A stretch of 64,000 nt of DNA from CAZUAQ01 sp964618455 (GCA_964618455.1 CAZUAQ010000033.1:1-64000); one strand, 5' to 3'. Numbered from the stretch's first letter, positions 33,137 through 42,377 are shown. Translations and numbers: made by a program. The notes: generated by a model from the sequence alone, not told the origin.

Positions 33137-33718
33137 ATGGCGGCGAAGAAGATTCTGATGATCGTGGGCGATTTCGTGGAGGACTACGAGGTCATGGTAC
33201 CGTTCCAGGCGTTGACCATGGCAGGGCATACGGTGCACGCGGTGTGCCCTGACAAGCGCAAGGGCGATTCCGTGCGGACCGCCATTCACGATTTCGAAGG
33301 CGATCAGACGTACAGCGAGAAGCCGGGGCACAACTTCACGCTGAATCAGACATTCGGGGCGGCGAGCCCGGAGGATTACGACGCGCTGGTGATTCCCGGC
33401 GGACGGGCTCCGGAATACCTGCGGATGAACGAGCGCGTGATCAAGGTCGTCCAGCACTTCGCCGAAACGAACAAGCCGATCGCCGCCATCTGCCACGGGG
33501 CGCAACTGCTCGCCGCCGCCGACGTGATCCGCGGAAAAAAGTGCAACGCCTACCCTGCCTGCGCGCCGGAGGTCAGCAACGCCGGCGCGGAGTACGTCAC
33601 GCTGGACATGGACGACGCCCTGGTCGACGGCAACCTGGTTACCGCCCCCGCGTGGCCCGCGCACCCGGCGTGGTGCCGCAAGTTTCTGGAAGTGCTCGGG
33701 ACGAAGATCGAACCGTAA
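33137..33718 (+). CDS. DJ-1/PfpI family protein
   Basis: A 193-residue glutamine amidotransferase-like protein. KKILMIVGDFVEDYEVMVPF starts it, YDALVIPGGRAPEYLRMNER holds the conserved acidic region, and AICHGAQLLAAADVIRGKKC contains the nucleophile cysteine. Family members act as proteases, chaperones or glyoxalases; the specific role cannot be told. The ATG at 33137 follows AGAGGAG. It is not obviously linked to its divergent and convergent neighbours. Confidence 0.88.
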   Translation: MAAKKILMIVGDFVEDYEVMVPFQALTMAGHTVHAVCPDKRKGDSVRTAIHDFEGDQTYSEKPGHNFTLNQTFGAASPEDYDALVIPGGRAPEYLRMNERVIKVVQHFAETNKPIAAICHGAQLLAAADVIRGKKCNAYPACAPEVSNAGAEYVTLDMDDALVDGNLVTAPAWPAHPAWCRKFLEVLGTKIEP

Positions 33719-33784
33719 GCGAACAAGCTACGCGGGCAAGCAGCCCACTTCCGTCAATGACTCCAGGCGTCGATCCGCCACTGT

Positions 33785-36502
33785 TCAGTCCGGCACGACG
33801 TCCAGCCGCAGATCATCGAACAGCGTCAGGTTCCACGTGTTGGCGCGGCGCATTTCGTGACGGATGAAGATGGTGATGCGTTCGGTCTGGGCTTCGGCCT
33901 GGACTGAGATCTCGGTCCATTCCTTGTCGCTCTCCGTCGGATCGGTCCAGACGATGTCGTCGCCGGTCGGATCGTGCCCGCCGGTCGGATCGATGCCGAG
34001 TCGGCAGTTGTTGTCGAGCGGTTTCTTCGTCTTGCCTTCCGTTCGCGTATACACGCGGCCGGTCAGGCGATAGGTCCTGCCCTTTTCCGCCTGGATCGTC
34101 TGATACGCCCCGCCATTCTTGACGTTCGATCCCGACTGCGCGGCGTAGAGCCCTTCGCCCTCGTAGCTGGGTACCTCGAAGATCATCTTCGTGCTGCCGA
34201 CCGTGCCGTCCGTCGCGCCGAAGCTCTTCCAGCCGATCATCAGGCCCGGTGCGTCCTTGACGAAGTCGTTGAACCCGCCGTTCTGAAGCTCGGCCGGGGC
34301 ATCGGGTGGCGGGCACTCGAGTGAGCCGTGGGCGCGAAGCCCCTCCTTCAGCGTGACCGGCCGGGAGACGACCGTCTCCAGACCGGCGGCGAAGGCGCGA
34401 ATGCACACCTCCCTGTCGGCGGGGACGATCAACTCGTAGTTGCCGAGTTCATCGCACACGTCCACGAAGAGCGGATCGTCCGTCGCCACCACCGCATACG
34501 GCACGGGGCGCCCGCGGAAATCATTCACCTTGCCGAAGAGCGTCGCCTTCTTCAGATCGGGATTCCGCGCGTCGACATCGACGATCGTCTGCGCGAAGAG
34601 ATCCTTGTTAATCTCGTACAGCGGTGGCACGTAACCGGTCGTGCCGTAATCCACATCCGTGGGCAACGGGAAGTCCGCCTCGCCCACGAAGGGCGCGCCG
34701 AACCAGTAGGTTCCCGTCCCCGCCTTCACGCCGAGATCGATCCGGACGCGCGACGCGCGCTCCGGCGCGAGCACCGCCGCCGTCAGCCGATACCATTCCC
34801 CATCCGCACGGAACGCCGCCGGCGTGATACGCGATGTCGCCAGGAGTTCTCCGCGCCCGTTGGTCATGGACACTTCGAGGAACGGTCCCGCATCCTCGGC
34901 GAGCGTCTCGTCCTTGCCCTCGGCACGCACGTAAACCTCCGCCACGTAGACTTCGTTCGGATAGGCGGAGTTGAGCGGCCCGTAGCGGTAGATGCCGAAG
35001 TCGTTGGGGCGGCTGCCGAGTTCCCAGCGGAGCGTCGGCCGGCCCTTCCGATCGCGATGGCGATCGTCGAGCCGCATGCGCCGCGCGTTGAGATCGCGCG
35101 AGATGAGTTCCCAGCCGTGCAGCTGCGCGGACGGCGCGGGCTGGCCGGGCTCGCCGAAGCTGTGAGCTACCAGCGATGCGCGCTCCACGCGCACATCGTA
35201 TCGACCCGGTTTGCCCGCCGTCGCGCTTACCCGCGCCGGCGCCGGCGACCGATAGCCGTCCGCAAACGCCCGGACCGTGTACGTCCCCGCCGGCAGATCG
35301 GTGATCGCGTAGCGGCCCGTGTCGTCGGTCACGCCGCCATAGAAACCCGGCTCGGTGTACACGATCATGCGCGGCACACCGATATCCGTCTCGCGCCAGG
35401 TAATGCGCCCTTCGATGCGGGCCCTGCCCGTCGGCATGAAGTCGCGACCGTGCGGCTTGGGCTCGGCCGCCGATGCGTAGAAAATCGGTTTCGGCCGACC
35501 ATCGTGTCCGATGTAGTTCCAGCCGTCCCAGCCGTGCCAGGGCAGGTCCCACAGCATGAACGGCGCGACCATCTCGATCCGCGGATCGGGCACGTAGTAA
35601 TCGCGAAACGCCCGGGCCATGTACTCGGCGCGGTTGTCCTCCTTGATCGGCGGGTAGGCGTTGTTCTTGCCGACGTCACCGATCTCCAACTCGTAGCCGG
35701 TCTCCGTGCACATGATGCGGACCGGATCGACGCCATGCTTCGCGAGCACGTCGGCGGTCAGAACGTACGAGCGCAAAGTCGTCTCGGCGGGCTCTTTCTC
35801 GGGAGGGTTGTTCGCGCCGTAGGGGTGGCAGCCCCAGAGGTCGACGACCTGCTTCAACTCCGGCATGGCGTCGAGCATCCTGTCGTAATAGTCCGCGCCG
35901 CTGCCCGCCATCCCCGCCGAACAGACCAGCAGCCCGGGATACGCCTTCTTCACCTCCACCGCAAAATCGTAAAGCCACCGCGCATAACGCTCCGGCGGAA
36001 TCGAGTTGTGCATGTTGACTTCGTTCATCACCTCGACGGCGTACCAGGGAATCTTCGCTTCGTACATCAACGCCCAGTCGCGGGCGCGATCGGCGGCCGC
36101 CTCGCGGAAGGTGCCGTCATCGCCGAGCCTGGCGATCGGCTTGCCCTCTTCGGCGAAGCGTTTGTCCGGATACGCGCCGCCCGCGAGATTGATGAGCCGA
36201 TGGGCGCGGATCATGGCGATGTCGCGCTTCATCTGGGCCACATCCTGCCGCGGTGACACGCCGTGGCGGATGTAGCCCCAGTCCCCCACCAGCGTCCGCG
36301 CCTGGCCCAGCATGCGCACCGTGGCCACCGTGCCCGATCCGGGATGCCATCCGAGATTGATGCCCCAGACGTTGCCCTGCCGATGCTCCGGCTTGGGCGG
36401 AACCTCCTGATCCTGGGCGGCGGCCGATCTTCCGGCGAGAGCCACACACACCACGATCCACACCGTACCCCATGCTCCGCCACACCGTCGCATTCGCCTC
36501 AT
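33785..36502 (-). CDS. Large secreted glycoside hydrolase-like protein (clan GH-A)
   Basis: A 905-residue secreted protein. After a signal peptide (cleavage near AGRSAAAQ) comes a TIM barrel with the acid/base glutamate in VEVMNEVNMHNS (about residue 155) and the nucleophile glutamate in RIMCTETGYE (about residue 255), both typical of clan GH-A. Next come a carboxypeptidase-like regulatory beta domain (TDDTGRYAITDLPAGTYTVR), an unassigned beta domain, a second such domain (VCDELGNYELIVP) and a C-terminal carbohydrate-binding-like module (GRTYRLTGRVYTRTEGK). The substrate is unknown. AAAGGATACGTC precedes the ATG. It is preceded by a terminator for the DUF4139 cluster. Confidence 0.82.
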   Translation of the reverse strand: MRRMRRCGGAWGTVWIVVCVALAGRSAAAQDQEVPPKPEHRQGNVWGINLGWHPGSGTVATVRMLGQARTLVGDWGYIRHGVSPRQDVAQMKRDIAMIRAHRLINLAGGAYPDKRFAEEGKPIARLGDDGTFREAAADRARDWALMYEAKIPWYAVEVMNEVNMHNSIPPERYARWLYDFAVEVKKAYPGLLVCSAGMAGSGADYYDRMLDAMPELKQVVDLWGCHPYGANNPPEKEPAETTLRSYVLTADVLAKHGVDPVRIMCTETGYELEIGDVGKNNAYPPIKEDNRAEYMARAFRDYYVPDPRIEMVAPFMLWDLPWHGWDGWNYIGHDGRPKPIFYASAAEPKPHGRDFMPTGRARIEGRITWRETDIGVPRMIVYTEPGFYGGVTDDTGRYAITDLPAGTYTVRAFADGYRSPAPARVSATAGKPGRYDVRVERASLVAHSFGEPGQPAPSAQLHGWELISRDLNARRMRLDDRHRDRKGRPTLRWELGSRPNDFGIYRYGPLNSAYPNEVYVAEVYVRAEGKDETLAEDAGPFLEVSMTNGRGELLATSRITPAAFRADGEWYRLTAAVLAPERASRVRIDLGVKAGTGTYWFGAPFVGEADFPLPTDVDYGTTGYVPPLYEINKDLFAQTIVDVDARNPDLKKATLFGKVNDFRGRPVPYAVVATDDPLFVDVCDELGNYELIVPADREVCIRAFAAGLETVVSRPVTLKEGLRAHGSLECPPPDAPAELQNGGFNDFVKDAPGLMIGWKSFGATDGTVGSTKMIFEVPSYEGEGLYAAQSGSNVKNGGAYQTIQAEKGRTYRLTGRVYTRTEGKTKKPLDNNCRLGIDPTGGHDPTGDDIVWTDPTESDKEWTEISVQAEAQTERITIFIRHEMRRANTWNLTLFDDLRLDVVPD

Positions 36503-36548
36503 GACGTATCCTTTCAATCCAATTCCGCTCACCCGAGATGCGAACGCC

Positions 36549-36554
36549 ATTATA
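36549..36554 (-). promoter_or_regulatory. Candidate -10 box for the secreted glycosidase gene
   Basis: On the minus strand this reads TATAAT, 47 bases before the ATG at 36502. The -35 region falls inside the terminator stem and does not match TTGACA, so the call is weak. Confidence 0.3.
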
Positions 36555-36558
36555 AACA

Positions 36559-36602
36559 ACGGCGGCCCCGGTGCGAGATGACTCCCGCGCCGAGGCCGCC
36601 GT
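36559..36602 (-). terminator. Stem-loop terminator after the DUF4139 cluster
   Basis: ACGGCGGCC (36559-36567) and GGCCGCCGT (36594-36602) form a perfect 9-bp stem with an inner GGTGCG/CGCGCC pairing. On the minus strand it is followed by TTGTTTAT, a modest U-rich run. It lies 36 bases after the stop of the last DUF4139 gene. Confidence 0.6.
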
Positions 36603-36638
36603 ATCAATTGCGCGATAGGCCGAGGGGACTCTGTGACA

Positions 36639-38099
36639 TCAGTGCCGGTAGCGCACGCGGTAGGTCACCACCGCCTCACCGTCCGGCTTGATCTCCACCG
36701 GGAAGATGACCGTGCGCGAATTAAGCTTCTCGTAGTCCGTGGACTTCTTGAGGATCTCCCACTCGGCACAGCGGTACAGCTTTTCCAGGACCTTGACCGT
36801 CACCCTCTCTTCCTTGTGATTGCGTACGCGGATCTCGAACGCTTCCTCGTAAACGCGATCCGTGATCTTCTTGAAGTCGGTCTGCTTGCGTTCACCGACG
36901 ATGTCGAAGGCGTCGCCGATGTACAGGGCGATCCGCTCATCGCGCGGCGTGTGGTCGATCAGGTCCTCACCGATGAACTCGAGCGAGCCGTCGGCATCGT
37001 CTTTCTTGTAGACGCGGCACTTGCCCTTGGGCAGCGCGATGCCGAGATTGCGGTCCGCCCGGTTCTCGATCTCGATCAGCACGTTGACCTTCTTGTTCTC
37101 GTCCTTGCCGAAGTTCGGATCCCAGTAGAATCCGTACCAGCCCCAATTCACCTTGGCTCCGTCGTACAGGTACGTCTTGGTGACCGGCACATCCGCGGCG
37201 GTGATGAGCTCGATCTGCTTGATCTGGTTGTTGTTGACCGAGGTCTTCTCGTCCAGCGTGTACATGCGGTACTCACCGAACACGCGGCTCGGGTCGTCCC
37301 CCTTCTCGCTGGACGGGTCGAGCTTGGTCATCATGGTCTTGTAGTAATCCTGACCGAAGCCGAAGTTGTAACTCTGCATGTCGATGCGCGGGTCCCCCGC
37401 CAGGAGCTTGACGCTCGCGTCCTTGTAGGCGGTGCCGGTGTTGTTCTCGATCGTCACCCAGCCGGACAGGTCGATCTCCGTGTCGTCCGGATTGATCACC
37501 AGGTTGTAGTCCGCCCGCCAGCGGATGTTCCTCGCGATGTAGCTCACCTCCACCAGGTGCTTGCCCGCCTTGCCGGTGACCAGCTCCCACACGAGCGTCG
37601 GCCGCGTCAGCAGCCCCTCGGGCAGTTCGCTGAAGGCGATGCGCTGAATGTTCTCGCCGCGCTCGACCATGTAGATCGGCCCTTTCGCGCGATCCTTCGC
37701 CAACACGAGCTGCCGTGCGTCGAAGCTCATGAGCACGCCTTCGTACATGTGCCCGTCCTTGGTGAACACCGTGATCGGCTTGTCGCGATACTTGTCCAGC
37801 AGCTTGTCGGCGTTGACCAGGTCGAACTCGTAGTTCTGCTCCAGCAGCGACGCCTCCGCATCGGTCAGCGAGCGGAAGTGCACGCTGGTCGACTCGATCG
37901 AACTCGCCACGTCGCGAAAGCGGATCTCGTTGATTCCCTTCTTCAGCGGCGTCTCCAGTACCCGCCGGTCCTTGACCAGCGCGAAGTTGTCGTTGTACAC
38001 CGTCAGCCGCACACCGGGCTCGTCCTTCTGCGCGGCCACGCTGCCGCACAGCAACCCCGCCACGACAACTGCCATCATGCCTTGTCTCATCCGGATCAT
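36639..38099 (-). CDS. DUF4139 domain protein, paralogue 3, exported
   Basis: A 486-residue protein with a signal peptide (about residues 1-23, ending SVAAQ) and the DUF4139 fold. Shared features with its two neighbours are LTVYNDNFALVKDRRVLE, EQNYEFDLVNADKLLDKYRD, LPEGLLTRPTLVWELVTGKA and a late IDHTPRDERIALYIGDAFDI. It is the last gene of the four-gene cluster led by an ECF sigma factor. GGGAGGTTGATCCG precedes the ATG. The function of DUF4139 proteins is unknown; a periplasmic beta-rich structural or adhesive role is plausible (inference). Confidence 0.8.
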   Translation of the reverse strand: MIRMRQGMMAVVVAGLLCGSVAAQKDEPGVRLTVYNDNFALVKDRRVLETPLKKGINEIRFRDVASSIESTSVHFRSLTDAEASLLEQNYEFDLVNADKLLDKYRDKPITVFTKDGHMYEGVLMSFDARQLVLAKDRAKGPIYMVERGENIQRIAFSELPEGLLTRPTLVWELVTGKAGKHLVEVSYIARNIRWRADYNLVINPDDTEIDLSGWVTIENNTGTAYKDASVKLLAGDPRIDMQSYNFGFGQDYYKTMMTKLDPSSEKGDDPSRVFGEYRMYTLDEKTSVNNNQIKQIELITAADVPVTKTYLYDGAKVNWGWYGFYWDPNFGKDENKKVNVLIEIENRADRNLGIALPKGKCRVYKKDDADGSLEFIGEDLIDHTPRDERIALYIGDAFDIVGERKQTDFKKITDRVYEEAFEIRVRNHKEERVTVKVLEKLYRCAEWEILKKSTDYEKLNSRTVIFPVEIKPDGEAVVTYRVRYRH

Positions 38100-38151
38100 C
38101 GGATCAACCTCCCATCCCCGAATCGGGGGAGTTGAATCTGCTCGTGCTTGA

Positions 38152-39552
38152 TTACCACGTGTATCGAACCGTATAGGTGACTTCCGTCTCGCCGTTGGCG
38201 GGGACGTCCACCTCGAACACCATCTTGAACGCGCTCTCCTTCTCGTAGTCGTGACTCGGCTTGAGAATCTCCCAGTTCATCCCCCGCCGCATGGACTCCT
38301 CGATCTGCACTTTCAACGCCTCGTCCTTGTGATTGCGCAGCCGGATCCGCCAGTCCTCCTCGCGCACACGCCGGGCCGGACGTCGCTCCTCGAGTCGGAC
38401 CCGCTCGCCCTTGACGTCGAACGTCTCACCGATGCGGATCTTGACCTCTTCCTTCTTCGGTGTGTGGTCGATCGAATCCTTGCCGATGAACTCCACCTGC
38501 CCGTCGGCGTCACGCTGGTAAACGCGGAATGGCCCCTTGGGCAGCGGAATGCCCAGGCCCTCGCGCACCTCCTCGTCGTTCTTGAACTGCATGACGACCT
38601 CGATCCCGTTGCCGCGCCCGCGGTAGAGGTACTTGCGTTTGACAGGAATGCCCGGCACGTCGATCAGTTCGATCTGCTTGATCTGGTTGTCCTTGATCGT
38701 CGTCGGCCGCGGGAGCGTGTAGAGGTGATACTCGGCGAAGGACTTCTCCTCGAAGCCGGGCGCCTTGGCGGCCTCGGGGACCACGGACAAGCGGACGTCC
38801 CTTGCCATCATCGTCGGCATGGGCAGTTCGTCCTCCACGACGTTGACATCCCCCGCCATGAGCTTCAGCCGTGCGTCGGCGTACGTCTTGCCTGACTTGT
38901 TGTTGACCGTGACCCAGCCGCTCAGGTCGAGCTTGTCACCGGACGCGTCCGCCACGGCACGGTAGTCCACCTCCCAGTGAACCCGGTTCGCGCGATAGGC
39001 GACCTGCACGAGGTGCTCGCCCCCGCGGGCAGCCTCCACGAGCCATACGAGCGTCGGCCGGGTCATCAAGCCCTCCGGCAAGGCGGAAAAGCGGATGTCC
39101 TTGACGTTCTCACCGCGCGGGATCATCTCGATACCGCCACCGGATGCCAGCACGAGCTGCGCATCGTCGAAGCTCATCAGCGTGCCGTCACGCACATCCT
39201 CACTGCGCGTGACGATGCTGATCGGCTTGTCGATGTACTTGTCCAGCAGCTTCGACGCGTTGACGAGGTCGAACTCGTAGTTCTGCTCGACCACCGTGGC
39301 GGAGTCCTCCGGACGGAGCGAGCGAAACTGCACCGTCTCCGGCACGATCGTCGCCGCCACGTCCTCGAAACGCACCGGCGACCGCCCCGGCGGCAGGTCC
39401 ATCGTCCGCCGCTCGCGCACGATGGCGAAGTTCTGCTCGAGGTTGTACACGGTCAACCCCACGCCCTCGCCGAGGTCCGCCAACTCCTGACCGGCGGCGC
39501 CGTGCACCGCCCACAGGCCAAATACCGTAAAGAATATCGATCTTCGTTTCAT
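38152..39552 (-). CDS. DUF4139 domain protein, paralogue 2, exported
   Basis: A 466-residue exported protein with a signal peptide (residues 1-21). It shares the core LTVYNLEQNFAIVRERRTMD, EQNYEFDLVNASKLLDKYID, LPEGLMTRPTLVWLVEAARG and SIDHTPKKEEVKIRIGETFD with the two neighbours. GAGGAAAACC precedes the ATG. A 52-base gap separates it from the next paralogue, whereas about 250 bases containing two inverted repeats separate it from the upstream paralogue. Likely co-function with its paralogues; no catalytic motif is seen. Confidence 0.8.
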   Translation of the reverse strand: MKRRSIFFTVFGLWAVHGAAGQELADLGEGVGLTVYNLEQNFAIVRERRTMDLPPGRSPVRFEDVAATIVPETVQFRSLRPEDSATVVEQNYEFDLVNASKLLDKYIDKPISIVTRSEDVRDGTLMSFDDAQLVLASGGGIEMIPRGENVKDIRFSALPEGLMTRPTLVWLVEAARGGEHLVQVAYRANRVHWEVDYRAVADASGDKLDLSGWVTVNNKSGKTYADARLKLMAGDVNVVEDELPMPTMMARDVRLSVVPEAAKAPGFEEKSFAEYHLYTLPRPTTIKDNQIKQIELIDVPGIPVKRKYLYRGRGNGIEVVMQFKNDEEVREGLGIPLPKGPFRVYQRDADGQVEFIGKDSIDHTPKKEEVKIRIGETFDVKGERVRLEERRPARRVREEDWRIRLRNHKDEALKVQIEESMRRGMNWEILKPSHDYEKESAFKMVFEVDVPANGETEVTYTVRYTW

Positions 39553-39575
39553 GGTTTTCCTCGTGGTCCTTTTTA

Positions 39576-39723
39576 TTCATCCGCAGATGACGCAGATGTA
39601 CGCAGATTTAAGAAAAGAGAATGTTTCATTCTCTGATTTTCCCTTTTACTCTTCAGTCTTTTTTGTTTGTTTCCTTGTTTTCCTGTCTCCCAATCTGCGC
39701 AATCTGCGTCATCTGCGGATGAA
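39576..39723. repeat. Near-perfect 32-bp inverted repeat built from ATCTGCG words
   Basis: The left arm (39576-39608) and right arm (39692-39723) are reverse complements over about 32 bases with one small indel. Each arm is made of the unit ATCTGCG repeated three times with the ends TTCATCCGCAGATGACGCAG and its complement. Inside is a second hairpin, AGAGAATG/CATTCTCT (39616-39634). It is AT-rich inside and non-coding. It has no associated transposase. The form is that of a dispersed, potentially structured repeat. Confidence 0.75.
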
Positions 39724-39737
39724 CCCTCTCTCTTTCT

Positions 39738-39798
39738 GAAAGTGCGTGAGAAGCTCTTCCAGAGAAAGGAACGGGCCCTGAACTTCTCACACACTTTC
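39738..39798. repeat. Inverted repeat after the 636-residue gene, shared with the window start
   Basis: GAAAGTGCGTGAGAAG (39738-39753) pairs with CTTCTCACACACTTTC (39783-39798) with 15 of 16 bases complementary. The right arm with its flank matches the 131-166 copy near the window start. It touches the stop of the minus-strand DUF4139 fusion gene, so it could also act in its transcript end, though there is no U-tract. Confidence 0.65.
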
Positions 39799-41709
39799 TC
39801 ACCATTCATAATCCAACGTGAACCGCATCGTCTTCTCCGAATCCGGAGCGAGTTCAAAATCAAAGTGCAGCGTGAACGCATCCTCGTGTGTGAACTCCGC
39901 CGTCGATTCCGTCACCTCGCACTGCCGTCCCCGGTGAAGATGCTCCACGCAGCGCGCCTGGATCGGCGTATTCTTGTGGTTGCGCATGCGGAACTCGATC
40001 TCCAGGACCTCGCGATTGTCCAGGCGTTCCGGAAACGGTCGCGCCTTGTTGACGACACGCCGCTGCCCCGTCACGTCGAAGGCCTGGCCGATTGGGATCT
40101 CCATCTCTTCGTTCTTCGGCGTGTGGTCGATCTCGTGCCGGCCCAGCAGGTGCAAGTCGCCGTCGCCATCCGCCTGCATCACGCGGACCTGCCCCTTGGG
40201 CAGCGGGAGTCCCAGTTGGTGATCTTCGTCGTTGGTGAATACCAGTTGCACGGTCGGCCGTGTAGCGTGTAACTGTGTATCGAACACATAGCGCCGCACG
40301 AAGGGAATCCCTGCCACCTGCTTCAACGAAAGCTGCTTGATCTGCCGGTCGCGCACCGTGCTGGGGACATTCAGCGTGTACAGGTGGTACTCGAAGAAGG
40401 ATTTCTCTGCGAAAACGGGAACTTCAATTACTCTATTACTTACACCTAAAGAACTCTCATCAAACCCCAAATAGAACCCCGAGATTGCAGCCAGCCGGTC
40501 ATTGAGCAATGGCACCGGCGCCCAGGGATCCTCGACACGATTCACGTCTCCCGCCATCAGCTTGATCCCCGACTTCGGATACGTCGTGCCGCTTCGGTTG
40601 TCGATCGACACCCAGCTCTGCAGATCGAGCGTATCGTCCGAGCCGTCACTGAGAGCGCCGTCGTCACGTGTGCCCGCCTGAATGAGCGCGACGTAGTTGG
40701 CTTCCCACTTGACCTCGCCGCAGAGATACGTCAGTACGAACGCATGACGACCCGGCGTCCCGGTTTTCACCGTCCACACCAGCGTCGGCATGACGTTCAG
40801 ATCGGCGGGCATCTCCGGCAACTGCACCGCCCGCAATTGCGCGCGGTTGATCGTCTGCGTCGCCGGGCGATTTGAACCTTCGCCTTCGGACTCCTCATCA
40901 CCATCCGTCGCCACGCGATCCGCCAGGATGAGACTTCCCCGATCGTACGCCGCCAGATAGCCCTCGATCGTCTCGCCCTTGTCATCCACGCAGGTGATCT
41001 TCCGGTCGATGTACCGCTTCAGCAGTGCGTCCGCCGTCGCCAGGTCGTACTCGAAGTTCTGCTCGACCACGCGCGTGCCGTGCGGATCAGTTTCGCTGAC
41101 CAGTTGCACGCTGGTCGGGTCCATCGTGGCGGCAACGTCCGTGAACCGCACGACGTTCTCCCCCGCCTGAAGGTTGAACACCAGCCGCCGATCCTTCACC
41201 AACGCCATGCCGTAGGGTTGAGGTGCACGAGTATGGAAAGGTGCAGCACCTTGCGCAAACACGGGCTGTGCTACGATCTGCTGGCGGACGTGACGTTCCT
41301 GTTGAACTTGCGGCAGCACTTGCTGCTGCGGCGTGTAGAGCACGGGACGCTCCGCCTCGAACTCGTTGAACACCGTCAACGCCACGTCCTGCCGCTCGAC
41401 GCGAATCGCCGGCGTGATCGCCAACGCCTGCTGCTGGCTGACGCCGAAGTATATGCCGATACCGATCATCACCGCGATCATTGCTGCCGCCCCCGTGACT
41501 GCCGAAAACCAGATGTAGAGCCGCCCGCCGGTATGCTCACCGCCGCCCATTCCGTCACGATCCGTCGAAGGCGCATCGCCGGACCGCTCACGCTGGGGAA
41601 TCGACGCCAGCCGCTCTTCGAGCCCATCCCACCCCTCGGCGGTCGGCTGCGCGTCACGGCCTGCCTGCTGAAGCAGATCCTCGAGTTGTCGATCCGGTTC
41701 GCGCGGCAA
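39799..41709 (-). CDS. Anti-sigma-like membrane N-terminus fused to DUF4139 domain (paralogue 1)
   Basis: A 636-residue protein directly after an ECF sigma factor gene. The N-terminal 65 residues are hydrophilic and cytosolic in type (REPDRQLEDLLQQAGRDAQP), followed by one transmembrane helix (about residues 65-90, GAAAMIAVMIGIGIYFGV). A Gln-rich linker leads to a DUF4139 domain (ALVKDRRLVFNLQAGENVVR, EQNFEYDLATADALLKRYID, LPEMPADLNVMPTLVWTVKT). The layout is that of a transmembrane anti-sigma regulator with an extracytoplasmic sensor. The start is TTG at 41709 with AGGGAGG upstream, inside the end of the sigma gene. Confidence 0.75.
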   Translation of the reverse strand: MPREPDRQLEDLLQQAGRDAQPTAEGWDGLEERLASIPQRERSGDAPSTDRDGMGGGEHTGGRLYIWFSAVTGAAAMIAVMIGIGIYFGVSQQQALAITPAIRVERQDVALTVFNEFEAERPVLYTPQQQVLPQVQQERHVRQQIVAQPVFAQGAAPFHTRAPQPYGMALVKDRRLVFNLQAGENVVRFTDVAATMDPTSVQLVSETDPHGTRVVEQNFEYDLATADALLKRYIDRKITCVDDKGETIEGYLAAYDRGSLILADRVATDGDEESEGEGSNRPATQTINRAQLRAVQLPEMPADLNVMPTLVWTVKTGTPGRHAFVLTYLCGEVKWEANYVALIQAGTRDDGALSDGSDDTLDLQSWVSIDNRSGTTYPKSGIKLMAGDVNRVEDPWAPVPLLNDRLAAISGFYLGFDESSLGVSNRVIEVPVFAEKSFFEYHLYTLNVPSTVRDRQIKQLSLKQVAGIPFVRRYVFDTQLHATRPTVQLVFTNDEDHQLGLPLPKGQVRVMQADGDGDLHLLGRHEIDHTPKNEEMEIPIGQAFDVTGQRRVVNKARPFPERLDNREVLEIEFRMRNHKNTPIQARCVEHLHRGRQCEVTESTAEFTHEDAFTLHFDFELAPDSEKTMRFTLDYEW

Positions 41710-41712
41710 CGC

Positions 41713-42279
41713 TCAAACCTCCCTCTCGGCCACGTGCTCGGCCAGGTGACGACGCAACTCGCCGTACGCCCGCGACAGACGACTTCGCACCGTTCCCGGC
41801 TTCGTCTCCAGCACCCGGGCGATCTCGTCGGTCGAGAGATCCGTGAAGTAACGTAACGACACGACAACGCGTTGCTCCTCCGACAACATGCCAATGGCCC
41901 GATGCACGTCCACGCTGTGATTCATCGACGGCTCGACCGTTCGCCCCTCGGCAACCGGCTCGTGATCCAACGACACCGGCGTCGCCCGGCGGCTTTCCGA
42001 CTTCACGGTGTTGGCGGCGATGCGGTACAGCCATCCACCGAACGCCCCCGGCTCGCGAAGTTCAGGAAGATGCTCCCAGGCCTTGCAGAATGCCTCCTGG
42101 GCAACGTCCTCCGCCGCATTCCGCCGCCTCAGCCGACCGTGGATGTACCCGATCAGCGGCGCGCGGTACCGCCTCACCAGGACCATGAACGCTTCCGCGT
42201 CGCCCCGGGCCGCTCGCTCCGCCGCTTGTGCATCCGTCAATTCCACGGTCGTTCCCGCCGGTTTGCCCCTTAGACGCAC
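41713..42279 (-). CDS. ECF-type RNA polymerase sigma factor
   Basis: A 188-residue sigma-70 family ECF factor. Region 2 is about residues 20-90 (YRAPLIGYIHGRLRRRNAAE, DVAQEAFCKAWEHL, FGGWLYRIAANTVKSESRR), and region 4 lies at the end (LSEEQRVVVSLRYFTDLSTD, TKPGTVRSRLSRAYGELRRH). Region 3 is absent, as in ECF factors. The start is GTG at 42279 or 42288; GGAGG spacing favours 42279. The downstream gene encodes the probable anti-sigma/sensor protein, so a transmembrane signalling pair is likely (inference). Confidence 0.9.
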   Translation of the reverse strand: MRLRGKPAGTTVELTDAQAAERAARGDAEAFMVLVRRYRAPLIGYIHGRLRRRNAAEDVAQEAFCKAWEHLPELREPGAFGGWLYRIAANTVKSESRRATPVSLDHEPVAEGRTVEPSMNHSVDVHRAIGMLSEEQRVVVSLRYFTDLSTDEIARVLETKPGTVRSRLSRAYGELRRHLAEHVAEREV

Positions 42280-42377
42280 ATTCTCCACCTCCGCTCCCGA
42301 AAAACCCGGAGATTCGCAAAAAACTCAGTTCCGTTGAGAAAATCGGCCCTGGGCGCATCACGGACAGACCGACGCGT

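Noticed and set aside
34328..36256. A 642-codon open frame on the plus strand opposite the secreted glycosidase gene
   Set aside because: It is a shadow of codon bias in high-GC DNA. The translation is Arg/Val/His-rich with no domain, while the opposite strand has a signal peptide and glycosidase motifs.
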